In this document: one piece after another, positions 42,760-54,050 of the stretch
Numbering within the stretch: the first letter of the stretch is position 1
Layout: each line of letters begins with the position of its first letter
Assembly: GCA_950022295.1 (NCBI GenBank)
Contig: OX465600.1
Span: 25,643,282-25,707,281 of the forward strand
Source of the DNA: Bromus sterilis
Taxonomy: Eukaryota > Streptophyta > Magnoliopsida > Poales > Poaceae
Direction: 5' to 3'
Length of the DNA stretch: 64,000 nucleotides
Translations under genes and position numbers: made by a program
The notes under the pieces: generated by a model
What the model was told of the DNA's origin: nothing
The model's input: the letters and a program-made list of their open reading frames with translations, nothing else
Database searches by the model: none

Positions 42760-44005
42760 TAGTAGCTACTACTTTCTCCTTTTACTAGAAACGAATGTTG
42801 GGCACTCCGGACTCCGGAGTATGGAAATTAAGGGTGGAAAATGTCACTGGATAATTCAAAATATTCAATACTCGTATTTAAGAAAATTCCTATAAGTATC
42901 CGAAATATTCGCATCGGAACTAAAGGGGAAACGGAAACGCAAATAAAAATACTAATATGGTACCAGAATTTGACACAAAGATGAATATGAAAGTGGATAT
43001 ATTCGTGTTCGAATAAAAATTTGCGACCTCGATTAAGGAATTTTACTTATTATATGATTAAAATTCGAAATTATTGTGTATTATAGTAGTATGTATTCAT
43101 AAACATGGCTATCATTAACTTATTATATATTACATTTTGATTATTTCTGGTCATATGACTCTTTAATTATTTCTTATCACTTATATGTTGCCATAATTCG
43201 TATCCGTATTCGAGTAACATCTGATACGAATTCATTCGATAACACCCGTATTCACATTCGTATTCTCATTTTGAAAACATGGAAATGAAAGTGCTAAGAG
43301 CACTATCTAATCTGCATCTCATCTACTTTCATCCCTAAGAGCAAAAATACGGGAAATGTTATATATCGCTCATTGTGAGCGAAGCACATCTTGTCACCAA
43401 CGACTACTGAATGGAAAGGGTTACCAAGGGCGATTACGTTTTTCTTAGATGTATTTTCTTCAGCTTAATAAGAACACATTTTCGCTAATTAACTTATTAT
43501 TTTAATTTCCCAATTTCATTTTTACTTTTTTTCTTGTCTTCTTTTCATTTTTCCATTATATTTTTTTTTCATTTTAGATTTTCATTTTTAACTTTTGTTA
43601 TATATTTTTTGTTTCATTTCTATATTGTTTTACTTATTTTATTTTATATTTTATATTTATTTTAGTTTTATATTTTCTATTTTAGTTTTTAATATTTCTT
43701 TTAAAATTAAACTTAATCTTTCTAATAAAAGCATAAATATTTATCAGAAAATTATTTTGTATTCATGCATATTTTGTAAAATATGTGGTGAACATTTATA
43801 AAATAATGTGAATAATTTAAAAAAACACAGGCCATTTTAAAAATGCTTAATTAAATTTTATTAATAATACATTTTTCAAATAATGTTGAACATTTTAATA
43901 CATGAAGCACATTTTTTTAGTACATGTTGAACTAATTTTATAAATTCTGAGGGTAATGTTACTTATATTCTAGGTCAAATGAGATATATTATGAGGGCAA
44001 TAACA
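42760..44005. other. AT-rich spacer, possibly with a decayed hAT-like element
   Basis: About 1.2 kb of very AT-rich sequence. AGGGTGGAAAATG near 42831 and CATTTTGAAAACATGG near 43266 could be remnants of an inverted-repeat element, since the region between them repeats TATTCG/CGAATA motifs. From about 43500 it is T-rich low complexity. Confidence 0.35.
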
Positions 44006-44009
44006 CATA

Positions 44010-44082
44010 CTCCCTCCGATCCATAATAAGTGTCGCTCCATAATAAGTGTGGCAAGCGACACTTATTATGGATCGGAGGGAG
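44010..44082. mobile_element. Very short Stowaway MITE (73 bp)
   Basis: CTCCCTCCGATCCATAATAA and its exact complement (TTATTATGGATCGGAGGGAG) lie 73 bases end to end, flanked by TA on both sides. GTGTCGCT/AGCGACAC extends the hairpin. It is the same family as at 40537 and 57855. Confidence 0.85.
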
Positions 44083-44089
44083 TAGAAAA

Positions 44090-44620
44090 GTCAATAAGTA
44101 ATTAAAAAGATTATCTTTTGAAATATGTTGTTCAGGTTGGTGTTGAGATAATGAACAAGAAATACATTAGAGAGATAACATAGTGTGTCTGCATTGATGA
44201 GGTGGAGTAGTGGTAATTAATTAACAGGAAATAGATGAAAAACAGTAGTAGTACATGCATTACTATCTTAAAAATAAACAAAATCCAAACAAGTGTACCA
44301 TGATTTTCTCCACTAACTATCTGAAAATTATTACATTTATTTATGAATAAAAAAGCAGGTGAAGAAACTTAATTTTTTAACATTCATATATAAAATAAAA
44401 ATCACGTCTATGTTTTGTAGATTGCATCAATTTGTAGAACGTCATGTGTAAACTAGAGAGAAAGAAGATCCAGATACGGAAAATAACGCTTTTTTCTAGC
44501 AAAGAGTCGGTCAACAAGGATAAGTTTTTTATACAATTCATTAATCAATGTCTATTATTATTTGATTCAGAATATAGAATAATTATTTATATGGTATAAT
44601 ATGCTCCTAGATAAACATTA
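44090..44620. other. AT-rich spacer with no gene
   Basis: No coding frame, RNA gene or repeat structure stands out between the two Stowaway elements. Confidence 0.4.
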
Positions 44621-44625
44621 ATATA

Positions 44626-44781
44626 CTCCCTTTGTTTCTAAATATAATCCTTTAGAGATTTCAATATGAGATACACATCGTTGTATATAGACATATTGTA
44701 GAGTGTGGATTCACTCATTTTGCTCCGTATGTAGTTTATATTGTAATCTGTAAAATTATTTATATTTTGGAACGGATGGAG
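44626..44781. mobile_element. Stowaway MITE, Thalos-like (156 bp)
   Basis: The left end is CTCCCTTTGTTTCTAAATAT and the right end ATATTTTGGAACGGATGGAG, both flanked by TA (44624-44625 and 44782-44783). The interior TTTAGAGATTTCAATATG matches the common Triticeae Stowaway consensus that I associate with Thalos. Confidence 0.8.
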
Positions 44782-44784
44782 TAG

Positions 44785-45870
44785 TTTCTTGGCATGAAGT
44801 TTTTATCTTAAATTAAGTCTTTATGTATGTTCATGACATACCAAATGTATGATAAGTTATTAACACATAAAAGGAGAATTGTTCTAGACATGCCATAATG
44901 AAGGAAAATGTAAATACGTTAATCCGGTAGACGCAGAAAATGATTAATATTCACAATTATACTTAAGATTTGTACAAGTATAGACTTGAAATTATTACCC
45001 ATTTTGTTAGATTATGTTGATTGCATTTGTTTCTAAGATAAATTTCAGTTTGGTAGGTGTATATGTAGTCTATCACATGTCCCATGAATTGCCTATTCCC
45101 ACCCCAAATCCTCCTTTATTAAGTATGTTGTTTACCACGCAGAAATACACCTATAATTAAGGAACATATGGAAGTATTAATGGGTCACAATTTATGGATG
45201 TTCATGACTATTAACATTGTTAGGATGTTGCTTCATGGAATCTAAGTATTATTAGAAATTAATGCATTAATATTAATATTTCTATATTTAATTTTGTTTA
45301 GTGACTGTATAAAATACAATTTGTGTGATCATTGCACCCGACTGTTCGAATATATGCCACACACACAAAATATCGTCTAGCCCTCTATTTAAAGTTCAAT
45401 TGTTTTATTGAAGTAGTGATCAAGAAGGAACCTTTAATTATTACAGTTTATTTAACTATACTTGGTAAAAAAGATATGTCATAGGATTGTGATATTATCT
45501 CATTTTGCGATGGTTATAGAATGAGAACAATTATGCATGTACCATCAATCCTACTTCAACCACACTAAAGTGATGCCCTCAAAAATAATTAAGACAATTC
45601 TAACATGAACCCTATTTAAAAACACTAAAATGCAACATGAGCATACAAAGTACAAAGTATGCACATTTTTATTAAAATTTGTCTCTTGCTAAATGAATTT
45701 GATTATAAAAATAATTAAAAAATGATATCATTGGCTCACTTTATATTCTACAACTTTCTATGCAGATTCTTACTTACTCATATACTGAAAAAACACTATT
45801 GTGATATATACTAGAAATCACTATTGTGATATTTATTGGATCGTACTTTTTACATATATCTATCATAAAT
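44785..45870. other. AT-rich spacer with no gene
   Basis: About 1.1 kb without convincing coding potential or terminal repeats. Confidence 0.4.
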
Positions 45871-45874
45871 ATTA

Positions 45875-45953
45875 CTCCCTCTGTAAACTAATATAAGATG
45901 TTTTAAATAACTAAAATAATGATTTAAAACATCTTATTAGTTTACAGAGAGAG
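45875..45953. mobile_element. Short Stowaway MITE (79 bp), near-perfect hairpin
   Basis: CTCCCTCTGTAAACTAATAT at the left and TTATTAGTTTACAGAGAGAG at the right form a stem that continues through AAGATGTTTTAAAT/ATTTAAAACATCTT. TA flanks are present at both borders. Confidence 0.85.
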
Positions 45954-46241
45954 TATAAATTATGCATTGTAAGTTCTAGCTTAAAATTTTATTATAAGAT
46001 AAATTTCACTATATCTCTAAGATATATATTTATTAACATCACCATGTGGTTAAATTATGCTAACAATTTTTTTTATTCTTGTAAGACTGTAACATGTTAA
46101 AAAATAAGATATATATGAGTATAAAAAATTAATAAAAATTATATTTATTTATTTGCCCGAGCCATAAATTACGTTGGACCGGGCCTGTGCGCAAACACTC
46201 TCTAGATCTCGTTTCCACCTCTCTCGTTCGTGTCTCCGTCC

Positions 46242-47608
46242 ATGGAGGACCCGATCTCGCTTCCTCCCCACCATAACCTCAGTCACCGCTGGTCGTCGGG
46301 CGACCTTAACCTTCCATATCTCGCGCCGCACGACGACCTCGCCCACCGCTTGTCGCCGCTCGACCCTATCCGCCCAGATCTCGCCCCGTCTGCTATGAAC
46401 AAGCTCCAGCGAGCCTGCACCGCCCTTGCCGACCAGGGCAAGAAGAGAAGATCAACCAGATGCGAGGGATGTGATTTAGTATGCTGGATGTTACGTGTTT
46501 GGACGTGTTAGTTCAGTTGTGCCTAGATATACTGATTTTTCTAAAGAGAACCATGGAATTTCAATCAATCATACTTGTTAAATGTATATTGATAAGTGAA
46601 CTCCTGATCATATGATAGGGTTCGAGTAAATCTTCAGTGCTAGAGAGTATTGTTGGAAAGATTTCCTACACAGGGGTTCAGGTATGATCAAAGAAGATCT
46701 CATCATATAAGGTTTTGGTGCTATGAGTATGCTTTTCGTATTTGATACGTTTAACCTTTTTGTTTGATTATGTTTTGCAGGCATTGTCACACGTCGCCCC
46801 CTTGTTCTGCAGCTATGTAGAATTGATGGAAATATAGAGTATGCTGAGTTCCTGCATCAACCCAGGAAAAGATACACAGATTTCAATAATTCCTCTATTC
46901 TTCTTATTTTAGAGCTTTGCGTTGTTGATATTAGATTAAATACATGATTGAGGAGATATCATCTTAATATTGAACTAATACATTGGCATATGTGGAATGT
47001 AATTTAGTTTCTGAGGCACATGAAAACATCCAGTTTGATGTCACAACTTACTACTATCCATTGTGTTGCACTACTTGTAGCTTGTTATTTCCCTGAAACA
47101 AAAGCTAAGCCCTGCAATTGTTTGCAACATTCTCTGTCAAGTGCTATTTTTATTCATTTTACTCTAGTTTATCTCGATGATACTCAGCTCATCATGACAT
47201 CTCTATCGTTGCAGCCGAAGTGAGGAAGGAGATAGCAGATGAATCTGACAGAGAAACGGTCGTTCAAAGGGAATATCATCTATCCCCATCCATCTAAGCA
47301 TATTTTCTATCATCCGGTAAGATATGCAGATAGTAATGTCAATGTCAACCAGTCATGTACTTCCATTCTTGAATATAAAAAAATGTTGCTTGCTAATGGT
47401 TTTGTGATTTACATTATATAAGCTTACAAGTTCAATACAGACTCATCTCTGACATTGATAGGATATCCATAATGTATCTTTCCCTTGTTTATGAATTTTT
47501 TTTGTATTGTTTGTTTTCTTAATTTTTGTCGCATCGTAACACTTTTAATCATTGCAGTTGTGAATCTGACTCTTATTGATCTTCCTGGGCTTACTAAAAT
47601 TGTTGTTG
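46242..47608 (+). pseudogene. 5' part of a dynamin-related GTPase gene (DRP1/phragmoplastin-like), exon-intron structure kept
   Basis: Five exon-like blocks occur in the correct order with AG/GT borders. Block 1 (46242-46450) ends MNKLQRACTALADQGKK. Block 2 (about 46618-46681) has SSVLESIVGK from the P-loop exon. Block 3 (46781-46884) has GIVTRRPLVLQL and EYAEFLHQPRKRYTDF. Block 4 (47215-47320) has EVRKEIADESDRET. Block 5 (47558-47608) has VVNLTLIDLPGLTK, containing the G3 DLPG motif. The exon before block 2 is missing, the P-loop glycine is lost, one-base frame changes occur in blocks 2 and 4, and nothing of the middle or GED domains follows. Functional DRP1 proteins drive membrane fission at the cell plate. 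Retained introns mean a DNA-level copy, not a retrocopy. Confidence 0.8.
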
Positions 47609-47659
47609 GTAAGTGACTAGAACTTATGAGCTACCGTTCAGTTATTGTTCTTGTAAAAG

Positions 47660-48460
47660 TGTTCATTCATTTATTTGCTACTAGAAGAATACCCCGTGCA
47701 TTGCAGCGAAAATCTCTATAAAAACTATACAATGTAAATTGAAAGAGTATAATATCCATAAAAATGAAAGTGGATGACATGGATAAATGGTTGGCTATAA
47801 TAATGGGTGATGTGGATATATAGCTTGCATATTGAAATAGATAACATAAATGCAGGATATTCAAAGATGAGCTCAGGCTCATATGCTCCTGCACAAGAAA
47901 TTCTCGAAAAGGCATAGGAAAAAACTAAAAAAATTCCAAATTTTATTGTGTTGAAAGATGCTTAAGGAGTAGATGTTCTTGTAAAATTTTTGTTTTTTCG
48001 GACAACTAGGGAGCTCGCGGCAAAAAAGACAAATTCATCCCTAAATAGTGCATGAATAGTGCAGTTCAAAGAAACTGCAAATTTGTCTTTTTTTGCCGCG
48101 TGCTCTCCAGATGTTCGAACTTATCTACAATTTGGATTTTTTGAGATTTTTCATATTTATTTAATTTTTTTAGTCTGCATCCGACACCGAATCGCCGCTT
48201 CCACATAAATGCATGCATCTTAGTTGAATTTTTTTAGTGGATGATATGAACAAATAATTGGCTACAATAGTGGATGATGTGGATAGCTTGCACGTTGAAA
48301 TAGACACCATAAATACATTTTGCTTTATAAGAGATATATATTTCATTGCCTCTAAAACCGCCTCGAACTTCTTTTTGATTACAATATGTCCATGTCCCTA
48401 CTTGTCAGTTGGAAAGCCGGACTCATATGCAACACGTGTTCATGTATAAAGGTGGTCTTG
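47660..48460. repeat. Repeat-rich spacer with two diverged copies of a GATGATGTGGATA block
   Basis: Sequences around 47769-47850 and 48236-48315 share GTGGATGA.AT..A.AAAT..TTGGCTA.AAT and GATGTGGATA..AGCTTGCA, so a segment of about 0.47 kb is tandemly repeated with much divergence. AGAATACCCCGTGCATTGC at 47685 has a relative at 57694 (AGAATACCCCACGCGTTGC). The element class is not determined. Confidence 0.45.
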
Positions 48461-48464
48461 GGAG

Positions 48465-48745
48465 CATTTTCCTTCTCATGAGCAATAAAATTTGGAAAAT
48501 ATGAAAACAATTTTAAAAAAATATGATTTTTTTTGTGACAAATGATAGTAAAATTTCATCATGGAACAACATTTGTGTAAGTCGTGGGAAAAACCAAAAC
48601 TATCACTCCAAAATGCTTAAAAATGGTATTTTGGAGCATCAATTTTGTTTTTTTGCCACGGCTTCCACAAATGGTACTTCAAGATGAAGTTTCGCAAACA
48701 ATCAAAATATTTATCAATGTTTGTCACGATAAAAGTTATAATTTT
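48465..48745. repeat. Third copy of the dispersed repeat seen at 7.6 and 8.6 kb
   Basis: Homologous over about 270 bases to the sequence downstream of the oxidase gene: TTCATCATGGAACAACATTTGTG, CAAAATGCTTAAAAATGG, GGTATTTTGGAGCAT, CAAACAATCAAAATATTTATC. It is non-coding and in the same orientation. Confidence 0.7.
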
Positions 48746-49008
48746 TTTTGCTATATGTTAGAGGCTATACCAAACGCCATACACTGCAACATGTTTAGCT
48801 GGATTTAAAGGCATCACACTGAAGCCCATCTTAGAGGCAACATTGTAAAAATAAAGTTTCACAACCAACCGAAAGAACTGTCAAATAGTTATTGATTTCA
48901 ACATAGCTTTGTTAAATACTAGCCCGCGCGTAAAGTGGACCACTTTGTTAGTTGATCAAAAAGAAATATGTAGTTCCTCTCTCCTTAGTCCTCGACTTTT
49001 GCCGGCCC

Positions 49009-49443
49009 ATGGCTCCTGTTAAAAAGAAGAGCCTCGCTGACATCTATTCCCGATCGAAGCCTACTACAATCCATGAGGAAGGTGATGGATCGGGTCCCAT
49101 ATCAAATCATCTTCGGTAAATATATTTTCTATTATTACTTGTTATCTGATGTAGTTGCATTCTTGTTCAAGTTTGACTAAGTGTATTTTCTGTACTTTTT
49201 TTTAGAGGAACGAGCATGAGGAGTCGACAGAAATAAAGATCATCAGAGGACTCGGCCGCAAGAGGAACTGGTGAATGTCATGAAGGACAGCAAAGATAAC
49301 CTCGGCAAGGCGATTAAGGCATTCCAGTCTGCTCTAGGCACCAAACAAAAGGCAAAGAAGTTGATCAAAAGGATCGAGCAGTTGACGACGATCAACCTCG
49401 ACCTCCAGAAGAAGAATGGAGAACTTCTCATTCAGTTCGGATA
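49009..49443 (+). pseudogene. Unidentified two-exon coding-like fragment with coiled-coil C-terminus
   Basis: ATG at 49009 starts MAPVKKKSLADIYSRSKPTT, open to a GT donor after HLR (about 49119). A T-rich acceptor at about 49205 leads to a second block. In its last frame, from about 49255, this block reads EELVNVMKDSKDNLGKAIKA and ends KKNGELLIQFG with TAG at 49442-49444. The block starts in a different frame, so at least one frameshift is needed. The C-terminal part is a Lys/Glu/Leu heptad-like coiled coil. I do not recognise the family; a captured fragment or transposon ORF relic are both possible. Confidence 0.35.
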
Positions 49444-49764
49444 GGATCCCAACCATAGTTTGACCCTTCGCAACCATCTGATGGATCTATAGTTATATTT
49501 TAATTTTAGTAATCGAAGTTTCGTTCTATCTAAAGTAGACATTGTTTTCAATTATGTATCTAAACAATGTTAAGCTTATTAAATATGATATTATTTTAAA
49601 TATCTATTTTATACTATTGCATCATCATCCTATCAAAAAAGTTATACGAGGGTATGTGCCACAGCTCCACGCACATAGCAAAACAACTACAACCTCAATA
49701 TCTCATTCAGCAAAGTATGAATGTTGAATGTTGAATGCTGAAAAATAGCGCAAAAGACAGTCAT

Positions 49765-50215
49765 AGATCCAGCCACAACACTAATGTCCAACATCAATAA
49801 CCACTACACAAAATCCACAACCAACATCAACAACTACAGATCCAGCCACAACATAAAACGCCATAGCCAACATCAACAGCTAGAAATCCGACCACGGCAG
49901 AAAATCCACAACCAACAATAACAGAAGCCACAACTAACATCTACAACCATATATCTGGCCACATCACAAAAGCCACAACCAACATCAACAACCACTGATC
50001 CAGCCACAACAAAAATGCCACAACCAACATCAACAATCACAAATCTAGCCACTGCTCTACAACCAACAACAACTGCCACAGATCCAGCCACAACCAACAT
50101 CAACACCACAGATCCTACTAGAACACAAAGTCATAGCTAAAATCTATAGCCGATCTGTACACAACCAACAACAATAGCCATAGAACCAGTCACAGCACAA
50201 ATGTCATAGCCAAGA
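49765..50215. repeat. Degenerate A/C-rich minisatellite
   Basis: Repeated motifs CCACAACCAACATCAACAA and AGATCCAGCCACAACA alternate for about 450 bases with variable spacing (roughly 55-65 bases per higher-order unit). The minus strand gives a Val/Gly/Ala-rich frame purely as a consequence of the repeat. No protein is called. Confidence 0.75.
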
Positions 50216-50509
50216 TAAAAAAGGCATAACAAAACAACTAAAGGAACTTTAAACATTAACTCTGGCTCACCGTAGTTAAAATTATTACACAACCTTCACT
50301 AACACAACCCTCACTCTAGCATCCCCGCGACACAGCCATAGAAACACACATACCTCCTCACTCACCGAAATAAATGACAGATAGTAGCAAAATGAACAAC
50401 GAAAATAAAATATTGTAACAAAAAATCGTACGGCACTGCCAAAGCTACAAAATCGTAGTAGAAGATGAAGCACTGTTATACATAGTCACAAAAAATCGTA
50501 CGACACAGC

Positions 50510-51052
50510 CAAAGCATGCAAGCCATTGATGCAATATTACCGAGTGGGCCCAGAGTACCTATCTGCCACTTGAATGGACAAATCCAGTTCTGATCTATTT
50601 CATACTTCTCAACATATCTACTTCGGAATACCCAAGATGCACCTTTATGGTTACCCTATTACGGTGTTACGGTTGATACACTCAAATCATCCTGATAGAT
50701 AGCAATTACGTATGATCATTACGGTCTAAGAATTGAGTCAATATGTTATTAAGTTATCACAATGTTGAACTATGTGACTGGATCACATTGCAATTCTTTA
50801 GGTGGGTGTGTGACCGTCACATCATTCTCTTAATGATATGACCTCATTGTCAACGGACGTATGTGTCTCCATGATTAGGTAACCTTGGTTATAAATTTCC
50901 CAATGAGCTAGTATGCCTGAGTTAACAAGGGACTTGGTTGTTTATATACTACACATGTATTAATATTTCTGCTTAATACAGTCATAGCATAATGTAAAAT
51001 GTATTATGAACAAATATCCATATTAATTTGCCTATAGGGCACATATCCAACA
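50510..51052 (-). mobile_element. 5' part of a Copia LTR (Angela/WIS/BARE-like), minus orientation
   Basis: Read on the minus strand it starts TGTTGGATATGTGCCCTATA at 51052. It then follows the order of Angela-type LTRs, including AGAGAATGATGTGACGG and GGGCCCACTCGGTAAT, and breaks off near 50510. This corresponds to about the first 540 bases of an LTR of roughly 1.7 kb. Confidence 0.7.
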
Positions 51053-51639
51053 GAAATCATCCCAGACGGTCCCAAAATGGTCGTGAATGGCCCTCGAAGG
51101 TCCTAGAAGGTTCCGAGCAGTACTACCCATCGCGAACCCCACTTGGTTTGGGGGGAAAAACGCCACCCCAAGCCCAAGTCGGCTAGGGAGGTGCGGGAGC
51201 CATAGGGAAGGGAGGAATCCTCCTTGAACTCAGACTCCCCGATCGGGAGGACTCCACTTGGGAGTAGGAGTCCCAGGGGGAATCCAACCCCCTTAGGCCG
51301 GCCAGGAAAACCCCTGGCCAACTATAAATTGAGGCGCAAAGGTCTGGGGGAACAACACAAATATCCCCAAGCCCCCCTAAGCCACATGTCCCCTTTAAAC
51401 CCCGTCTTCTCCATATTTAGACCCCAGTTTAGACATTGTTCTAGATCGAAACCCATTAGGTTGGAAGGTCATTGAAATTCCTAGTTGTGGGGATCTGCAC
51501 CGGCGATCTTCACAAACTCTACTTCCACTACATCGGTTGGTGAGCCATGGCCTAAACCTTGTATACAATCTTCATAGATGATCTTGGGTTCTTGTTACGT
51601 AGGAAGAATTTTGTTTTCTTTCTACTACGTTTCCCAACA
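51053..51639 (+). mobile_element. 3' part of a Copia LTR (Angela/WIS/BARE-like), plus orientation
   Basis: The plus strand shows GAAATCATCCCAGACGG, the GGGAGTAGGAGTCCC block, a TATA-like CTATAAATTGAGG near 51323, GATCTTGGGTTCTTGTTACG and the terminal CTACTACGTTTCCCAACA (ending 51639). This is the last third of an Angela-type LTR. It abuts, head to head, the LTR start on the opposite strand. No primer-binding site follows the CA end. Confidence 0.65.
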
Positions 51640-51674
51640 CCCCCACCCCAAAAAAATACGATCCAGCAGCGCCG

Positions 51675-52040
51675 CATGCGCCGATGGCTTCCAGCTTCCC
51701 CATGCTCCCCTCCTCTCATCAACAAGTCCTCGCGTCGTCTTCACGTCTGCACGCCCCTGCCACCACCACCAGCTGCCTCACCGCACGAGCAGCAACAACA
51801 AAGCGCCAGGGTGCGAGGCCAGCGTGGGGAGAGCAGGAGTTGGCGGGATGAGGACAAGGCAGAGTAGTTCGAGAGGCAGCGGGAGGAAGAGGTGAACCGT
51901 AAGAGCGCTTTCCGAAAGGCGCTCTCCATCATCCTTCGGCGCGAGGCCACTAAGGCCGTCCTCGACAAGCGCGAGCCTGACAAGGGCACCCACCGCCTCC
52001 TCCCCTACAACATCCTTAAGTCCTTCCACTTTCTCTCGGC
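51675..52040 (+). pseudogene. Fragment resembling a chloroplast PPR protein N-terminus
   Basis: The plus-strand frame contains KSAFRKALSIILRREATKAV followed by a KGTHRLLP stretch. This resembles the linker before the first repeats of plant PPR proteins of the At5g48730 type, where ILRREATKAI..K...KG..RLLPRTVLEALHE is usual. An in-frame stop (TAG at about 51865) precedes this part, similarity fades after RLLP, and no PPR motifs follow. It is a short relic at best. Confidence 0.4.
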
Positions 52041-52049
52041 ATCCCGCTT

Positions 52050-53005
52050 CTATCTTCACATCTCCATCGTAGGGCTCTGTCTGAGAATATGGGGGAGTGA
52101 TGGAGTACATGCGCGCATAATTACTACAAATCTTGCGAGAAGATGGAGATAGCAGTAGATGCGCATCAAGGCTGGCAAATTGGGGGTGTGGGAGGAGGTG
52201 GCATCATGTGAGCACGAGTCGTATAGGATGCGCAAGCTCACCGGCATCACCATCGCATAATTACTCAAGGATAAAGAGTTCCACAGTTAATCAGTCTCAG
52301 AAAACAAGATAAATCAGGCATGGGCCTCAGTGGTGCAAATGCATACTAAGTGTTCCTGCTTCCATCTGAAGGGACGAACTGCCTCACGGTTCTTCAGTTC
52401 ACCACCATCAAGGTGAGCATTCCCCTACTTTCTACCCACTTATTTACTTGATCGGTTATTACTAGTAGTAAAGCAGTGAGAGTGTGTGAACACACTCACG
52501 CTTATGTTATTGCCTCGATTTGAAAATCATAGGTAAAAATGTGAAACAAACTGATATAACCAAAAGTACAAAGTGTAAGAAGTAAAGGAAGCATCATCAC
52601 ACTGCACAAAGCTACTTTCAATTAATAGGAAGTACTCGATAATTAGGAGGAAAAAAATAAGAGCATCAAACAAATAAAAAGTTGTACAAAGAGGGAAGAT
52701 CAAAGAATTTGCTGCTACCTTGAAGTAGTGATCAACAAGCAACGCCAAAACAAAAAATTGTTTCATGTTTTACTGCCTTCTTTCTCAACATTGACAATCA
52801 CCTCAGCAGCCACGAGTACCAGGTAGCCTTTCCCTTCTTTGTGTTTCTCTTCCTTGATTTTTTTTGTTGATCAGCTAGCTCCTGCCTTATGTCTGAAGAA
52901 ATCAACAGGGTTTAGAAGTAGGTGCATTAGGTAGTGAATTTTCTTTGTCGTGTGAATATAAGATAGATGCACCTGCGACTATTTGTGTGCCTATTTCCAT
53001 ATGAT
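52050..53005. other. Spacer with weak coding-like patches, no gene called
   Basis: A patch at 52150-52260 (MRIKAGKLGVWEEVASCEHE in one frame) could be further gene debris related to the preceding fragment, but I could not match it to a family. The remainder is AT-rich. Confidence 0.3.
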
Positions 53006-53011
53006 GAGTGC

Positions 53012-54050
53012 CTAGACTTAACTAACTAACTAATTCACATGATATCCTCAGATTTTATCATATTTAAGTAATTATTTTCCATTATATTCTTTTGGTAGAT
53101 GGTAATACAAAAGGTTTATTTTTATATATGTCTATTTTTACAAAGTGTAAGAGAGATGAAGAAGGATTATGTCGATGTTTTAAAAAGAATCAATCGACAA
53201 CGTTGTCGAGGCGACTGTCATTGGAATGGACCAAAATTTCACCAAGTTTTAAACAACAATATGAATATAAATATGCAAGCACAATGGAATTAAAAGGCCC
53301 GTAAACAACTCAAATTATTCCGTTTGTCTAGCTGATTCCCATACGCGTTGCTGCTTTGGAAGCATGTCTATGATTAGCTAATATTTAATTTTTGCGTGGA
53401 GATTAGAGTCATATGATGAGTATATCAAGTTGATAATCATATCATGAGTATAGCAAGTTGATAATCATATGATGAGTACAGTCATCATTTATAATGATTC
53501 GTATAATAATATTACACTAGCGGACTAGACTTAACTAACTAACTAATTCACATGATATCCTTAGATTTTATCATATTTAAATAATTATTTTCCATTATAT
53601 TCTTTTGGTAGATGTTAATACAAAAGGTTTATTTTTATATATGTCTATTTTTACAAAGTGTAAGAGAGATGAAGAAGGATTATGATGTTTCAAAAAGAAT
53701 CAATCGACAACGTTGTCGAGGCGACTATGGTTGGATGGGACCAAAATTACACTGATTTTTAAACAACAATATGAATATTAATATGCAATCACAATAGAAT
53801 TAAAAGGCCCGTAAACAACTCAAATAGTTCCGTTTGTCCAGCTGATTCCCGCACGCGTTGCTGCTTTCGATGCATGTCTATGATTAGCTAATATTTAATT
53901 TTTGCGGGGAGATTACAGTCATATGATGAGTATAGCAAGTTGATAATCATATGATGAGTACAGTCATCATTTATAATCATTTGTATAATAATATTACACA
54001 AGCGGACTAAACTTAACTAACTAATTCACATGATATCTTCGGATTTTATC
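53012..54050. repeat. About 0.5 kb tandem duplication, two full units plus a partial third
   Basis: CTAGACTTAACTAACTAACT starts at 53012 and 53525, and a shorter CTAAACTTAACTAACTAATT at 54007. Unit 1 (513 bases) and unit 2 (482 bases) share, with few differences, TTTTGGTAGATG, AAAGTGTAAGAGAGATGAAG, CGACAACGTTGTCGAGGCGA and CAGTCATCATTTATAAT. Unit 2 lacks one copy of the internal 34-base TATGATGAGTATAGCAAGTTGATAATCA repeat. No gene is encoded. Confidence 0.9.

Noticed and set aside
49873..50109. Val/Gly-rich minus-strand frame
   Set aside because: Direct consequence of the A/C-rich minisatellite.
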